This document shows, one piece after another, positions 34,314-43,146 of a stretch of DNA of 44,841 nucleotides (position 1 is its first letter; every line of letters starts with the position of its first letter). A model generated the notes under the pieces. The model was given only the letters and a program-made list of their open reading frames with translations. It ran no database searches and was not told where the DNA came from. The translations under genes and the position numbers were made by a program. This DNA is from JAFDED01 sp964611635 (GTDB lineage: Bacteria; Desulfobacterota; JAFDED01), in contig CAZTAS010000015.1 in NCBI GenBank assembly GCA_964611635.1, forward strand, positions 1 to 44,841, read 5' to 3'.

Positions 34314-34352
34314 ACCCGACTGGAAACGAGCTTTTCATCATTCCAGTCGGGT
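34314..34352 (-). terminator. Rho-independent terminator of the cytochrome c3 gene
   Basis: A perfect 12-bp stem (ACCCGACTGGAA / TTCCAGTCGGGT) with a 15-base loop. On the minus strand it is followed by TTTTGATTTT and lies about 60 bases after the cytochrome stop. On the plus strand no T-run follows. Confidence 0.8.
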
Positions 34353-34414
34353 CTTCTCCGATTATAATAATAGGAAGTCTTTAATGAAAATCTATATCTT
34401 GACTCAGAAAACCG

Positions 34415-34801
34415 TCAAGTCTTCACATGGCACTCGCTGCATTTTGTTGGGGACTTTTTCCCCGCTTTCTTCTCTTTTTTATGGCATGTCAAACATTTTC
34501 CGTGGAAAGCGTTTTTCATGCCGGTTAAGCCCAGCTTTTTACCCTCGGTCTTTGCTACATGGCACCCCTGGGCATTGCAACTCTTGATCTCTTCACCCTC
34601 TTTCATTGTGTGATGACAGACCTTACACTCTACTTTTATGACTTCCACATGATTATTATGGTCAAAATTGACTTTTGGTCTTTTAGCCGCGTATTTCCCC
34701 AGATCAACTTTTTCCGGGACTTGGGGCCCCGACGCAATCGCCATCACTCCAGCAAACACAAAACCAATAGCCAGCGCAATAATCGTTGCTTTCTTCCACA
34801 T
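34415..34801 (-). CDS. Tetrahaem class III cytochrome c (cytochrome c3 family)
   Basis: Periplasmic low-potential electron carrier. The 128 residues start MWKKATIIALAIGFVFAGVM, a signal peptide; GGAGG is upstream at a normal distance and decides this ATG over an in-frame start 9 codons earlier. Four haem motifs are visible: CKVCH, CNAQGCH, CLTCH and CSECH. The second has a CX4CH spacing, as in cytochromes c3 of sulfate reducers. Extra histidines (FDHNNHVEVI, FHGKC) can serve as distal ligands. In such organisms c3 connects periplasmic hydrogenase or formate dehydrogenase to membrane complexes. It has its own promoter and terminator. Confidence 0.93.
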   Translation of the reverse strand: MWKKATIIALAIGFVFAGVMAIASGPQVPEKVDLGKYAAKRPKVNFDHNNHVEVIKVECKVCHHTMKEGEEIKSCNAQGCHVAKTEGKKLGLTGMKNAFHGKCLTCHKKEKKAGKKSPTKCSECHVKT

Positions 34802-34877
34802 GAATCGCTCCTCCTTTGATGGTTGCATAGTCGACTTTTTTAATGATTAAAAGTTAATTTATCTGCAATAGATTTTT

Positions 34878-34906
34878 AAAATACCACACGGTAAAAGTCA
34901 AGTCAA
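34878..34906 (-). promoter_or_regulatory. Promoter of the cytochrome c3 gene
   Basis: On the minus strand TTGACT (34906-34901) is 17 bases from TATTTT (34883-34878). A second TTGACT overlaps the first at 34901-34896 but would be too close. The leader is about 70 bases. Confidence 0.55.
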
Positions 34907-35017
34907 AATCTTATGTTTTTTCGATTTTCAAACTTGGAGATAATGAAAGAGGTAAAGTACCCCCCCCCTTTTCCACCGGGAGAGCGTAAGAATGTCTATG
35001 GTATTTTCATTCGCATC

Positions 35018-35842
35018 TCACTGGGGAGTATTAGGATGCTGTGAAGGCTCTTTTTTTTGTTCGCCCTTCTGACTTTCCTTTTGCTCCTTGTATTTGCGCA
35101 GCCGCTCCAAGAAGGGTATGTTTTTCATGGCCCTCTCCGGCACCGGCAACATAGCCTGCAGCCGCACTGGAATTTTAACTTCCTGGTGTTGGGGATGGTC
35201 TGTGCGTATTAGGAGATAACCTATAAATCGGTTTCCTTTTTCTGGCACCTTGAACTTGAGTGGAATTTGCAGCTTCTTTCCAGGTTGTATAGTTTGCGGA
35301 CCTTTGAATTCAACGCTGATTTCAGTTTTTCCGGAAATTACCTCCAGAAGTTGGATAGGATTTTTTCCTTGGTTGGTCAATACTATATTCCTTGAAAGAA
35401 TTTCCTTGCGATCACGGAATCCCAAGTAAATATTTCTGGGATGGATGAGCAGATCAATCTGGATGTTCCCATAAATTCGCAGCTCCGCCTTAGGCATGGT
35501 GGGATCATTGGTGGTAACAAACACAACCTTATGGGAGCGACCTTTATATCCCCTCGTATTAAAGGTAACTTCGATTTTGCCCGACCCCCCAGGAGGAACA
35601 TTCTTATCCGTCGTAAGGGCGGCCGTACATCCACACGATGTGCCAATGTTCAATATTTTCAGCATCTGGTCGCCCTTATTCTCGAAAGAAAATACATGAA
35701 CGATTCGGTCACCGGAATAAACCTCACCCCAGTCCCATTCCATCGTAGGAAAATGGATGCTGGGAGCAGCCCAAGCCATCGTACTAAAAAACACAAAAAC
35801 AAAAGAAGACGCCATCGATAAGAGTTGACGACGTTTTTTCAT
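35018..35842 (-). CDS. Exported DUF1573 protein
   Basis: 274 residues. A signal peptide (LSMASSFVFVFFSTMAWAA) is followed by an Ig-like DUF1573 domain with DWGEVYSGDRIVHVFSFENKG, ILNIGTSCGCTAALT and GGSGKIEVTFNTRGYKG. SCGCT is the hallmark of the family. A second beta domain covers residues 130-240, and the C-terminus is a charged tail rich in Lys, Glu and Gln. AGGAGG lies 9 bases before the ATG at 35842; an earlier in-frame TTG would contain this site. The function of the family is unknown. Single gene with its own strong promoter. Confidence 0.9.
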   Translation of the reverse strand: MKKRRQLLSMASSFVFVFFSTMAWAAPSIHFPTMEWDWGEVYSGDRIVHVFSFENKGDQMLKILNIGTSCGCTAALTTDKNVPPGGSGKIEVTFNTRGYKGRSHKVVFVTTNDPTMPKAELRIYGNIQIDLLIHPRNIYLGFRDRKEILSRNIVLTNQGKNPIQLLEVISGKTEISVEFKGPQTIQPGKKLQIPLKFKVPEKGNRFIGYLLIRTDHPQHQEVKIPVRLQAMLPVPERAMKNIPFLERLRKYKEQKESQKGEQKKEPSQHPNTPQ

Positions 35843-35877
35843 TGTATTAACCCTCCTGTATCCCAATATTAACTATC

Positions 35878-35906
35878 TGTATAACACTCTCGCCTCGGCA
35901 TGTCAA
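35878..35906 (-). promoter_or_regulatory. Promoter of the DUF1573 gene
   Basis: On the minus strand a perfect TTGACA (35906-35901) and TATACA (35883-35878), exactly 17 bases apart, about 36 bases before the start codon. This is one of the best sigma-70-type promoters in the window. Confidence 0.65.
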
Positions 35907-35940
35907 TCCATTCCGTCAAAATTATAAGCAATAAAAACTC

Positions 35941-35967
35941 TTGACTTCTTAAACTCAAAATTATACT
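35941..35967 (+). promoter_or_regulatory. Candidate promoter of pilT
   Basis: TTGACT (35941-35946) and TATACT (35962-35967), 15 bases apart, which is short. The leader would be about 155 bases and include the inverted repeat at 36023-36043. Confidence 0.35.
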
Positions 35968-36022
35968 AATTTAAACTTGAAAATACACCCAATGTTTCGT
36001 GGCGAATATTCATTTTCTATTT

Positions 36023-36043
36023 TCATTGGAAAAGTACCAATGA
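36023..36043. repeat. Inverted repeat upstream of pilT
   Basis: TCATTGG, a 7-base loop and CCAATGA, perfectly inverted, about 85 bases before the pilT start. It could be an operator or leader hairpin; no T-tract follows. Confidence 0.4.
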
Positions 36044-36127
36044 TGAGGGCACTCGATTAGGGGTCTGGACGATAGGATCGCAGCAATGCTTTATTGGCTG
36101 GATTGAGTGGACAAGGAGTGGCTTAGG

Positions 36128-37222
36128 ATGGATTTAAACCTCGTGTTGGAGCAAATGGTAAAAATGGGAGCGTCGGATCTGCACTTGCGTGCAGGCCGCC
36201 CACCGACAATAAGAATCCTGGGCACCCTAGAAACTCTGGATCTCCCTTCTCTGAAGGTCGAAGAAACCAATGCAGCAGCCGAATCCCTTATGAGTGTTGA
36301 TCAAAAGGCTTACTTTGACGAACACCGCTCAGTAGACATAGGTATTTCACTTCCGGGCGTGGCCAGATTCCGGGCGAATATTTTCCGACAAAGGGGGAGT
36401 ATATCCATCGTCTTTCGTAACATTGCCACTCAAATCCCTTCCATTGAGACCCTGGGCCTTCCCCAGGTACTCAAGACATTTTGCCAAAGACGCCAGGGGA
36501 TGCTACTGGTTACCGGACCAGCAGGTTCCGGGAAATCCTCCACTCTGGCCTCTATGACCCAGTATATAAACGAAACTCGAAATGTCCATATCGTTACCAT
36601 CGAGGATCCCATCGAATTCTTGTTTACGGATGTCATGGCCTCCATAACCCAACGGGAGATTGGCGTCGATACGCCCAGCTTTCCCGAAGCTCTGAAAAAT
36701 GCGTTGCGCCAAGATCCTGACATCATCCTGGTTGGTGAAATGCGAGACCTGGAAGCCATCTCAACAGCCATCACGGCCTCCGAAACCGGACATCTGATTT
36801 TCAGCACGTTGCATACCAACAACGCCTATGAGACTATATCACGCATCGTGGACGTTTTCCACGGTGCTCAACAGGAGCAGGTTCGGACTCAGTTAGGGAA
36901 TAATCTGCTGGGAGTAATTTCCCAGCGCCTGGGCCCCAAAATGGACGGCAATGGCTTGATTCCCGCCGTTGAAATTATGGTCAATACGCCGAAAATTCGG
37001 GCACTTATCATTGAGAATCGAATCGGCGAGATTATGGATGAGATTGAGGGTTCTGTTACATATTTCCGCATGCAATCACTAGAGCAATCTCTGTTCGCAC
37101 TGATTGCCAACAAAATGATCAGTATTGAAGTGGCCGGAACACTTGCCAATCGACCCGGTGAGCTAAAGCGTATGCTAAACAAGTTTGACATCCAAAAGGA
37201 CGGTGATGTTCTTAAAGTTTAA
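36128..37222 (+). CDS. pilT: PilT-type twitching motility ATPase
   Basis: Cytoplasmic hexameric ATPase that powers retraction of type IV pili. The 364 residues include GASDLHLRAGRPP at the N-terminus, Walker A GPAGSGKSS, the Asp box TIEDPIEF, Walker B ILVGEMRD, and the His box ETGHLIFSTLHTNNA. IRALIIENRIGEIMDEI near residue 302 resembles the PilT AIRNLIRE motif that is needed for retraction, which favours PilT over PilB. AAGGAG is 9 bases before the ATG at 36128; a GTG 7 codons upstream is less likely. No other pilus gene is adjacent; a coiled-coil protein follows. Confidence 0.93.
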   Translation: MDLNLVLEQMVKMGASDLHLRAGRPPTIRILGTLETLDLPSLKVEETNAAAESLMSVDQKAYFDEHRSVDIGISLPGVARFRANIFRQRGSISIVFRNIATQIPSIETLGLPQVLKTFCQRRQGMLLVTGPAGSGKSSTLASMTQYINETRNVHIVTIEDPIEFLFTDVMASITQREIGVDTPSFPEALKNALRQDPDIILVGEMRDLEAISTAITASETGHLIFSTLHTNNAYETISRIVDVFHGAQQEQVRTQLGNNLLGVISQRLGPKMDGNGLIPAVEIMVNTPKIRALIIENRIGEIMDEIEGSVTYFRMQSLEQSLFALIANKMISIEVAGTLANRPGELKRMLNKFDIQKDGDVLKV

Positions 37223-37269
37223 ATTCCAGATTCGATGGTTGGTGTAAATGGAACAACAGGAGGTGATTC

Positions 37270-37623
37270 ATGTCACAAGAATCTTATGCTGATTTTTCTA
37301 TTATACAAAAATACGTCGATCAGAAAAAAATTTTCGATCAGGAGATAGCGGACTACAAAGAGCAGATCAACGAGGTGAAATTACAAATACAGAGGTATCA
37401 GGCGGAGATCCAAAAGAAAAACCAGCTAATCAATCAGCTCAGGGATAAACTGGACGGAGTGCTTGTTCAGATCCAGGAAAAAGACAAGAAAATCCACGCG
37501 CTCGAGCACCATATCAGACAACTCAACCAGCAAATGTCTCAATTTCAGTCTACTGAGCCAGACGCAACTGCTCCCTCATCGGAAGAGTCCAAGCGAGGCG
37601 TTTTCAGTTTCGGGAAGAAATAG
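37270..37623 (+). CDS. Small coiled-coil protein downstream of pilT
   Basis: 117 residues of unknown family. Residues 15-95 form an almost continuous heptad pattern rich in Gln, Lys, Glu, Ile and Leu (for example DQEIADYKEQINEVKLQIQ), which predicts a long coiled coil. The tail is Ser/Glu-rich and ends KRGVFSFGKK, a basic-aromatic end. There is no signal peptide or membrane segment. AGGAGG stands 6 bases before the ATG, a very strong site. It starts 47 bases after pilT and is likely co-transcribed, so it may be a partner of PilT. Confidence 0.75.
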   Translation: MSQESYADFSIIQKYVDQKKIFDQEIADYKEQINEVKLQIQRYQAEIQKKNQLINQLRDKLDGVLVQIQEKDKKIHALEHHIRQLNQQMSQFQSTEPDATAPSSEESKRGVFSFGKK

Positions 37624-37727
37624 ACTCTTTTCGCTAATATACTGGGCCTAGTCCAGCAAGTATGAAAGGATCCAAGGTTTAACGAAAGGCCCTTCAATCG
37701 GGAGATTAAAGGGAATATCCATCGGGG

Positions 37728-38372
37728 CTAGGTTTCCATCTCCTCTGTCCGGGCAAGCTCCAACGCCCATGCCAAGTCTTCTCGGGTATTGATGTTGAAG
37801 AAGCTGGTCAGCGTCCAGCCATGCTGGCACATTTCTTCTTCTCCTACTTCACGAACTCGAACTTGGTGAAAAAAATCGATTATCTTGAGGCGATTCTGAT
37901 CCAGCAGATTCCGGATGAAAGGAATGCACTTGCGGGAATAAACCGCATGTAATGGCTGAACTCCTTCGTGAGTTCGTGGGATCACTACATCAGCAACCGG
38001 ATCAACGCGGATAAGATAGTGAATTAAAGGTACGCTCAAAAAGGGCATATCGCACGCTACGCAAAAAGCACGAGGAGACCGGCTCCGAGACAGACCAGTA
38101 TAAATGCCGCCCAGGGATCCTGTGCCAGGTAGAAGGTCTTGGAAGCAAGGCAGGTTAAAAGGAGAATGGGGCCCTAAATTGTCGCCAATAATGATCACCT
38201 CCGGGAAAATGCGGAGCAGTATTGCGGCTACACGGTCAATGAGCCTCTGCCCATGAATCTGGATTAGCGCTTTATTTGTGCCCATGCGTAGGCTTTGGCC
38301 TCCGGCCAGAATAATACCCCCCACGTCGTTCACTTCTGGCCAAACTTGTGCCATATGTTCCATATCGCTCAA
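37728..38372 (-). CDS. mobA: Molybdenum cofactor guanylyltransferase
   Basis: Transfers GMP from GTP to molybdopterin to form the guanine dinucleotide cofactor. In 214 residues the nucleotide-binding motif GIILAGGQSLRMGTNKALI is followed by GTGSLGGIYTGLSRS and VACDMPFLS, which carries the metal-binding aspartate, and by the late PLHAVYSRKC. The start is TTG 38372 (GAGG 5 bases upstream) or ATG 38363. It lies 12 bases behind mobB. Molybdo- or tungsto-enzymes such as formate dehydrogenases are the expected clients; none is in this window. Confidence 0.93.
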   Translation of the reverse strand: MSDMEHMAQVWPEVNDVGGIILAGGQSLRMGTNKALIQIHGQRLIDRVAAILLRIFPEVIIIGDNLGPHSPFNLPCFQDLLPGTGSLGGIYTGLSRSRSPRAFCVACDMPFLSVPLIHYLIRVDPVADVVIPRTHEGVQPLHAVYSRKCIPFIRNLLDQNRLKIIDFFHQVRVREVGEEEMCQHGWTLTSFFNINTREDLAWALELARTEEMET

Positions 38373-38384
38373 GACATCCTCTAT

Positions 38385-39029
38385 TTATTCCATCCGAAGC
38401 TCGATCTGCTCCGCGTTTTCGCACCCCTTCAGAGCGCCAAGGAGGCCCTGTATGGTGCTCAACAGAATCTGATGTACGAAAGGGGAAAGTAAAATCCTGC
38501 GACCGTTCACCATTAACCATACGGATTGTTCCTTGCGCTGCCGAAGAAAAAGCCCCTCTATGATATCAGCAAGACCTTTCACATCATCAATGTCCAAACA
38601 CGGAACTCCAAGATCCAGAGGGATATCGGAGGTTACCGCCACTAGAGCATCCATGCTTGTGCACAACGGCTCTGGATGCGCTGCCTTCCGATAGACCTCA
38701 ATCTTGGGATGTATGTCGCTCTTATACCCTTCCGAGAGGATCAGATCAACATCCCGAATGAAACGGCCGCGAATCTCCTCCAGGCTCTGGTCGCACTCGA
38801 CATCTCGGATGAGTGCCAGCCGCTTCGGGGAAGACAGAATCACGGTGTGCGCCCCGGCTTGCTTGTGCCTCCAGCTATCCTTGCCCTCCCGGTCCACCTC
38901 GAAGCCATGGACGTCGTGCTTTACCGTGCAAATACGGTGCCCACGTGTGGTCAACTCCCGGATAAGCTTCTCCAGTAGCGTAGTCTTTCCGCTGTTGGAT
39001 CTTCCTACCACTGATAGTATTGGAATCAT
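38385..39029 (-). CDS. mobB: Molybdopterin-guanine dinucleotide biosynthesis protein MobB
   Basis: GTP-binding partner of MobA, 214 residues. The N-terminus is VVGRSNSGKTTLLEKLIREL, a P-loop, followed by TVKHDVHGFEVDREGKDSWRHKQAGAHTVIL, the typical MobB loop, and ILSEGYKSDIHPKIEVYR. The C-terminal 60 residues (GRRILLSPFVHQIL) go beyond the shortest MobB proteins and have no clear match. It is the first gene of mobB-mobA on the minus strand. Confidence 0.93.
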   Translation of the reverse strand: MIPILSVVGRSNSGKTTLLEKLIRELTTRGHRICTVKHDVHGFEVDREGKDSWRHKQAGAHTVILSSPKRLALIRDVECDQSLEEIRGRFIRDVDLILSEGYKSDIHPKIEVYRKAAHPEPLCTSMDALVAVTSDIPLDLGVPCLDIDDVKGLADIIEGLFLRQRKEQSVWLMVNGRRILLSPFVHQILLSTIQGLLGALKGCENAEQIELRME

Positions 39030-40205
39030 ATTTTTTCCCTTTTTACCTACAGCATCAAAATAACATCCATTGATTGCCGAATCCTCCCACGTTCATCGTC
39101 TAACTGGTTGATACCTGAGCCGCAAGAAACTCACGTCATCCAGGTCGTAAAATTGTTTCGAAGAATTATGTTTTATTTCAAGAAATATTCAAGAGATTAA
39201 AACAAATTAGGCCCTGAAGAAATTCTTTAAAGGCAGAAAAGCGGGTATTCATGCAGGGCAAGAGGTTAGATAGTTACAAACGCCACCCCCCTCCCGCGAC
39301 AGACTAATGAGATACCTTACAATTAATTGAATGTGCACTTTTGCAGCTATTTCCCAATACAGTTTTCAACTCCACCAATCGATCCGCCGATCACAGGGAG
39401 GTGCTCCTGGAACTTCTTCAAAACTTTCTCATGTACATTTTCGGGTGGCAAAGGCACAACGCTTGCTGCTTTATCCCTTTGGATATAACTTATTTTCAAA
39501 ATATTCCTGAAGATCAGCACATTTCCCTCGATCTTGCACGAAGAGGTCATTAGCCTTTTACCCTCTAATTCTACCTCGTTGACTGGCCGCCAAACAGCAT
39601 TGATACAGAATATCCGCCTTATAGCTTGGATAAATTCACCGTCTCCGGGCGCTGGACCTCCGCCTACTGCCTGCTCCAGAGCAAGTAATGTGATAGGGGA
39701 AAAATTAGAGTAAGTCTCATGGGTGATCAGCCATCTCCAGCTTTTTTACCCTTTCGGGTTGGATCCCGGAATAGTTTGTCGCCGTGGTTTTCATTATTTG
39801 CTCTTTGCACGCCTAACACATTAGGCACCCTTCCAACGATCGCAATCCTTACGAAACGCTCTTTTATTGGTTATCATAACATAATTATTCGCGCAATTGT
39901 TTTTATTTATAAGTATTTAATTATTTTTCTTAATGCTGAGAGGATGTTTGAGTAGTCTTTCTTCCGAATAAATAAAATTTGAAATGCATTTCGATGTGTG
40001 TGATAATTCAACAAAAGAATAGAATTCTTTGCCTTTGCCCTCTGTTACATTCAACCTTGAGGGGCCATGGATAAAATAGTCGCAGAAAATTTTGTTTTTC
40101 CCTCCCGGGAAGATGGGTTTTTTTCGTTTAGGAACAAAAGACTTCCAGAAATTTATAAAAACTTTCGTGCGAGGTAAGACAAGCTTTTATTTTGCAAGGT
40201 GAAAC
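39030..40205. other. Gene-poor region around the frameshifted gene
   Basis: Besides the frameshifted gene at 39347-39794 I find nothing solid. The parts 39030-39346 and 39795-40205 are AT-rich with short frames only. A run of C (about 39283-39296) and long T-rich stretches are the only visible irregularities. Confidence 0.5.
39347..39794 (-). pseudogene. Frameshifted gene of unknown function
   Basis: Two overlapping open frames on the minus strand join into one plausible protein. Frame 1 starts at ATG 39794 (MKTTATNYSGIQPERVKKLE) and stops after ADHP near 39719. Frame 2, displaced by one base, is open from 39745 and ends at 39347 (HETYSNFSPITLLALEQ to IGGSIGGVENCIGK). Dropping one base of CCC in CACCCATGAG joins them into 148 residues. 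The family is not recognised; there is no signal peptide or membrane segment. It is either a real pseudogene or one sequencing error. It lies upstream of mobB in the same orientation. Confidence 0.5.
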
Positions 40206-42110
40206 ATGATACGCATGAAGAAAAACCTGTGTCTCATATTAGTAATTTTTTTATTTTTCTCGATACATGTCTCAGCTATGGCCGAGGAGTGCGTCAATGT
40301 GGCAGGACGATGGGTCATACATGCCGAAGACATTGATAGGTGCCCGCCGGACTTCACTCCGGAGTACTCATCGCATGATGAGATCTTATATGTCCAGCAA
40401 ACTGGATGCACGCTTTATGGCTACTGGACCAACACGTACGAAGATGAAGAATATTCGGTCAATTTATGGGGATCTGTATCAAATAATCAAGTTGATTTTG
40501 CAATGCAATCTTTTGTATTTGTTGAAGGGAGTGGTTGGGTTCATTCTGATAATGTTAATCTTGTGGCAACGGGAAGGGTGTCAGACGGATATGTTGAAGG
40601 CACCCTTATCGAGCAACCTCGGTGGGGTGATTGCTACTGGGAGGGTACATTTACAGGACGAATCGAGCGTGATGTAAGCCAGCCATCAGTATCCGTGCTA
40701 GAAGGCGTGGTGCGCGATGCACAAACAGGAGGCCCCATCGCCGGGGCCGCGGTATCATTAAGTCCCTCTCAGTTACCGAGCACCTCCACAGGCATCGATG
40801 GTTCTTTTTCATTTACGGATGTGCCTGTTGGCACTTACACGGTCATTGCTTCGGCGAGTAATTACCGGGATGCCAGCCAGGAAGTGACCATAGTTGCCGA
40901 TCAAACGAGCAGCGTGGCCCTCTGCCTGGAACCCACAGCGCCTAGCGTCACAGCTTCCATTTCTCCATCAAGCGCCTCACCAGGCCGGAGTGTTACACTC
41001 ACAGCCCAGGTCTCTGATCCGGATGGGATAGAGGACATCGTCTCAGTCACCGTGAATCTTTGCACTATTGGATTCTATGAAAATACAACACTGACCGAGA
41101 GCAACGGCACTTGGTCGGTTACCTTAACGGTTCCTGATGATGCACCCATAGGCCAGCGAGTAGTGCGGGTAACAGCGAGAGATTCATGTGGGGCCGCGGG
41201 TTACGGCGATGCCTCGCTGGAGATACTGGCCGATGTCCGGGGAACGGTGTCCTCTGATCAGCCGGAAAGGCATGCCTTAGAGAACCCGGTGCAGGGCCAG
41301 ACGCTGATTTTCGATTATGGATCAGGTGGAGCATCCAGGATAATCCGGCAGGAATGTGTCACTCAACTCACCATAACTGGCCCCGATGGCTCAATATATG
41401 GGCCTTATGACTTGACCGCCAGCGGGCAAGTGTTGATTGAAAATGCCGCGGCCGGGACATGGAGCGTTGAGGTTCAGACAACATGCCCCCAGCCGGCAAG
41501 TTACTCTTTCAGGGTACGTGGAAGTGGAACCGGTGTAGTGGCCGGGGTGGTGCGCAACCGCAGGGGGCGCCTCCTCCCCGGAGTCAACGTGACATCGGAT
41601 TTGGGAGGAGCGGCCATGACGGTGAACGGACGTTACTTGATGGTCCTTCCTGCGGGTGTCCACACCCTGACGGCCGATGCGGGCTTCATCTCCCCTAATT
41701 CCTCCATGGTTACGGTGGAGGCAGGCTCCACGGCTGATGCGAGCATCGATGTGCAGCAGATTAAGCCCGCAATGTGGCTGGAGCTGGACAAGACCAGCTA
41801 CCGCTCAGGCGAAACCCCGGTGATAAAAATATCATTGTTCTGCGGGACATCTGGTAACACGGTGGATCTCTACCTGGTGCTTGAGAGGCCGGACGGCACG
41901 TTTTATCAGTTCGGCACCCGGGGCGAGGTGGCAGGTCCAACGGTGCCATCTTTTGATGTCATAGAACTTGAAAACTTTGAAATACAAGGATGCACCATCG
42001 ATGTGAGCGCTGCTACCGGGACATGGACATACTATGGGGCGTTTGCGCAGCCCGGGACGTGGGATCTGGTAGGGGCGTTCTGCACAGCGCCTTTCCAGGC
42101 TATACATTGA
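40206..42110 (+). CDS. Secreted multidomain protein with carboxypeptidase-regulatory-like domains
   Basis: 634 residues. A signal peptide (LCLILVIFLFFSIHVSAMA) is followed by a cysteine-containing beta domain (residues 30-155), then a carboxypeptidase-regulatory-like domain (VLEGVVRDAQTGGPIAGAAVSL to VPVGTYTVIASASNYRDASQ), an Ig-like segment (SISPSSASPGRSVTLTAQVSDPDG), a segment resembling pre-peptidase domains (LIFDYGSGGASR), a second regulatory-like domain (VVAGVVRNRRGRLLPGVNVTS), and a C-terminal beta domain. No catalytic motif or sorting signal is seen. AAGGTG precedes the ATG. Probably an extracellular or surface protein; its role is unknown. It is isolated between two gene-poor regions. 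Confidence 0.8.
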   Translation: MIRMKKNLCLILVIFLFFSIHVSAMAEECVNVAGRWVIHAEDIDRCPPDFTPEYSSHDEILYVQQTGCTLYGYWTNTYEDEEYSVNLWGSVSNNQVDFAMQSFVFVEGSGWVHSDNVNLVATGRVSDGYVEGTLIEQPRWGDCYWEGTFTGRIERDVSQPSVSVLEGVVRDAQTGGPIAGAAVSLSPSQLPSTSTGIDGSFSFTDVPVGTYTVIASASNYRDASQEVTIVADQTSSVALCLEPTAPSVTASISPSSASPGRSVTLTAQVSDPDGIEDIVSVTVNLCTIGFYENTTLTESNGTWSVTLTVPDDAPIGQRVVRVTARDSCGAAGYGDASLEILADVRGTVSSDQPERHALENPVQGQTLIFDYGSGGASRIIRQECVTQLTITGPDGSIYGPYDLTASGQVLIENAAAGTWSVEVQTTCPQPASYSFRVRGSGTGVVAGVVRNRRGRLLPGVNVTSDLGGAAMTVNGRYLMVLPAGVHTLTADAGFISPNSSMVTVEAGSTADASIDVQQIKPAMWLELDKTSYRSGETPVIKISLFCGTSGNTVDLYLVLERPDGTFYQFGTRGEVAGPTVPSFDVIELENFEIQGCTIDVSAATGTWTYYGAFAQPGTWDLVGAFCTAPFQAIH

Positions 42111-42663
42111 GCAAACTTATTAGCAATTGTGAAGCGATATGGTTTGGAAAGGGCGTTGCCCGGTGAAGAAAGCTTAATATATTGAAGTGAAGGAAGGGAA
42201 ATAAAAAGGAGACATGGCAATTTCACCCTGTTAAGGAACAGCTTAATTTTCCCTGCCCCAAGCATGCTAAAGTCTTCGCGTGAAGGCGAGGGGTTTTCTC
42301 CCATTACCCCAACGAGACAAGAAGTCCTGGCATACTTTTCCGCTCATCTTCAACCGGCATTAAGACCATTCAGCCGTTGTTCTGAAGATTTCGGATGCGG
42401 TTCCAGAAAATTCCTATTTTAAGTGGGCACTCAAGAGACGAGGGGAAGCCCTTTTCAGGAATGATCGCTCTTTTCTGCGGATGATCCATAATACAAAGTT
42501 TTTATAATTGCTTTTCACTTTGACGGGAGCGAAAAAATCTGGTAGATGACTTCAAGATAATCAATAAAATATACCATGAGTGATTCTTAAAAAATTTCGG
42601 AATAAAACCCGCTTGATTGTCCTTTTTGGACTTTAACCAACAAATAGTATTAGGAGGAGAGTT
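42111..42663. other. 553-base spacer, no gene recognised
   Basis: Lies between the secreted protein and methylmalonyl-CoA epimerase. Only short frames exist, the longest minus-strand ATG frames being broken by stops (for example one of 39 codons ending near 42370). It is more GC-rich at 42250-42480 than other spacers here, so it may hold a decayed gene or element, but I cannot identify it. Confidence 0.45.
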
Positions 42664-43062
42664 ATGATCGAGAAGATTGACCATCTTGGCATTGCGGTGA
42701 AGAACGTGGAGAAGACTCTGGCTCTTTACAGTGACATTTTAGGCCTGGAAGTTGAGGACCGGTTCGAGCATAGCGATATGCGGGGCGCGTTTGTCCGGGT
42801 CGGCGATGTGGAGATCGAGCTGCTGGAGAGCAGCGACCCGAACAACCCCATTGCACGACACATAGAGAAACGGGGTGAAGGATTCCACCACATTGCATTC
42901 AAGGTCGCGGATGTCAAGGAGGAAATGAAAGCGCTGCAGGAAAAAGGCATCAAGCTTGTCGATGCCGAACCCCGACCAGGTGCCCATAGCTCGATGGTCG
43001 CCTTTCTTCATCCGAAGTCAACCGAAGGCGTGTTGATGGAACTGGTACAAAGGCAAGAATGA
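42664..43062 (+). CDS. mce: Methylmalonyl-CoA epimerase
   Basis: Interconverts (R)- and (S)-methylmalonyl-CoA in the propionate/succinate pathway. The 132-residue VOC-fold protein starts MIEKIDHLGIAVKNVEKTL. Metal ligands of the family can be placed at H7, E52 (EIELLES), a histidine in GFHHIAF (75-76) and E126 (GVLMELVQ). RPGAHSSMVAFLHPKSTEGVL is the conserved C-terminal part. AGGAGG is 6 bases before the ATG. The carboxyltransferase gene follows after 84 bases, which supports this over other VOC enzymes. Confidence 0.95.
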   Translation: MIEKIDHLGIAVKNVEKTLALYSDILGLEVEDRFEHSDMRGAFVRVGDVEIELLESSDPNNPIARHIEKRGEGFHHIAFKVADVKEEMKALQEKGIKLVDAEPRPGAHSSMVAFLHPKSTEGVLMELVQRQE

Positions 43063-43146
43063 TGATCCTCTGATATTATCTGCCTTGTCTCGAAGGGTTT
43101 GCCTCCGGGCACGAGGCATATAGCTTGTATTCTTAAGGGAGTTCAA

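Noticed and set aside
34269..34380. Short frame starting MKREMLPYIPGYK upstream of the cytochrome terminator
   Set aside because: It runs through both arms of the terminator stem and has no ribosome site.
39719..39955. Plus-strand frame of 78 codons in the gene-poor region
   Set aside because: It overlaps the frameshifted minus-strand gene, has no ribosome site and its end is only AT-rich hydrophobic sequence.
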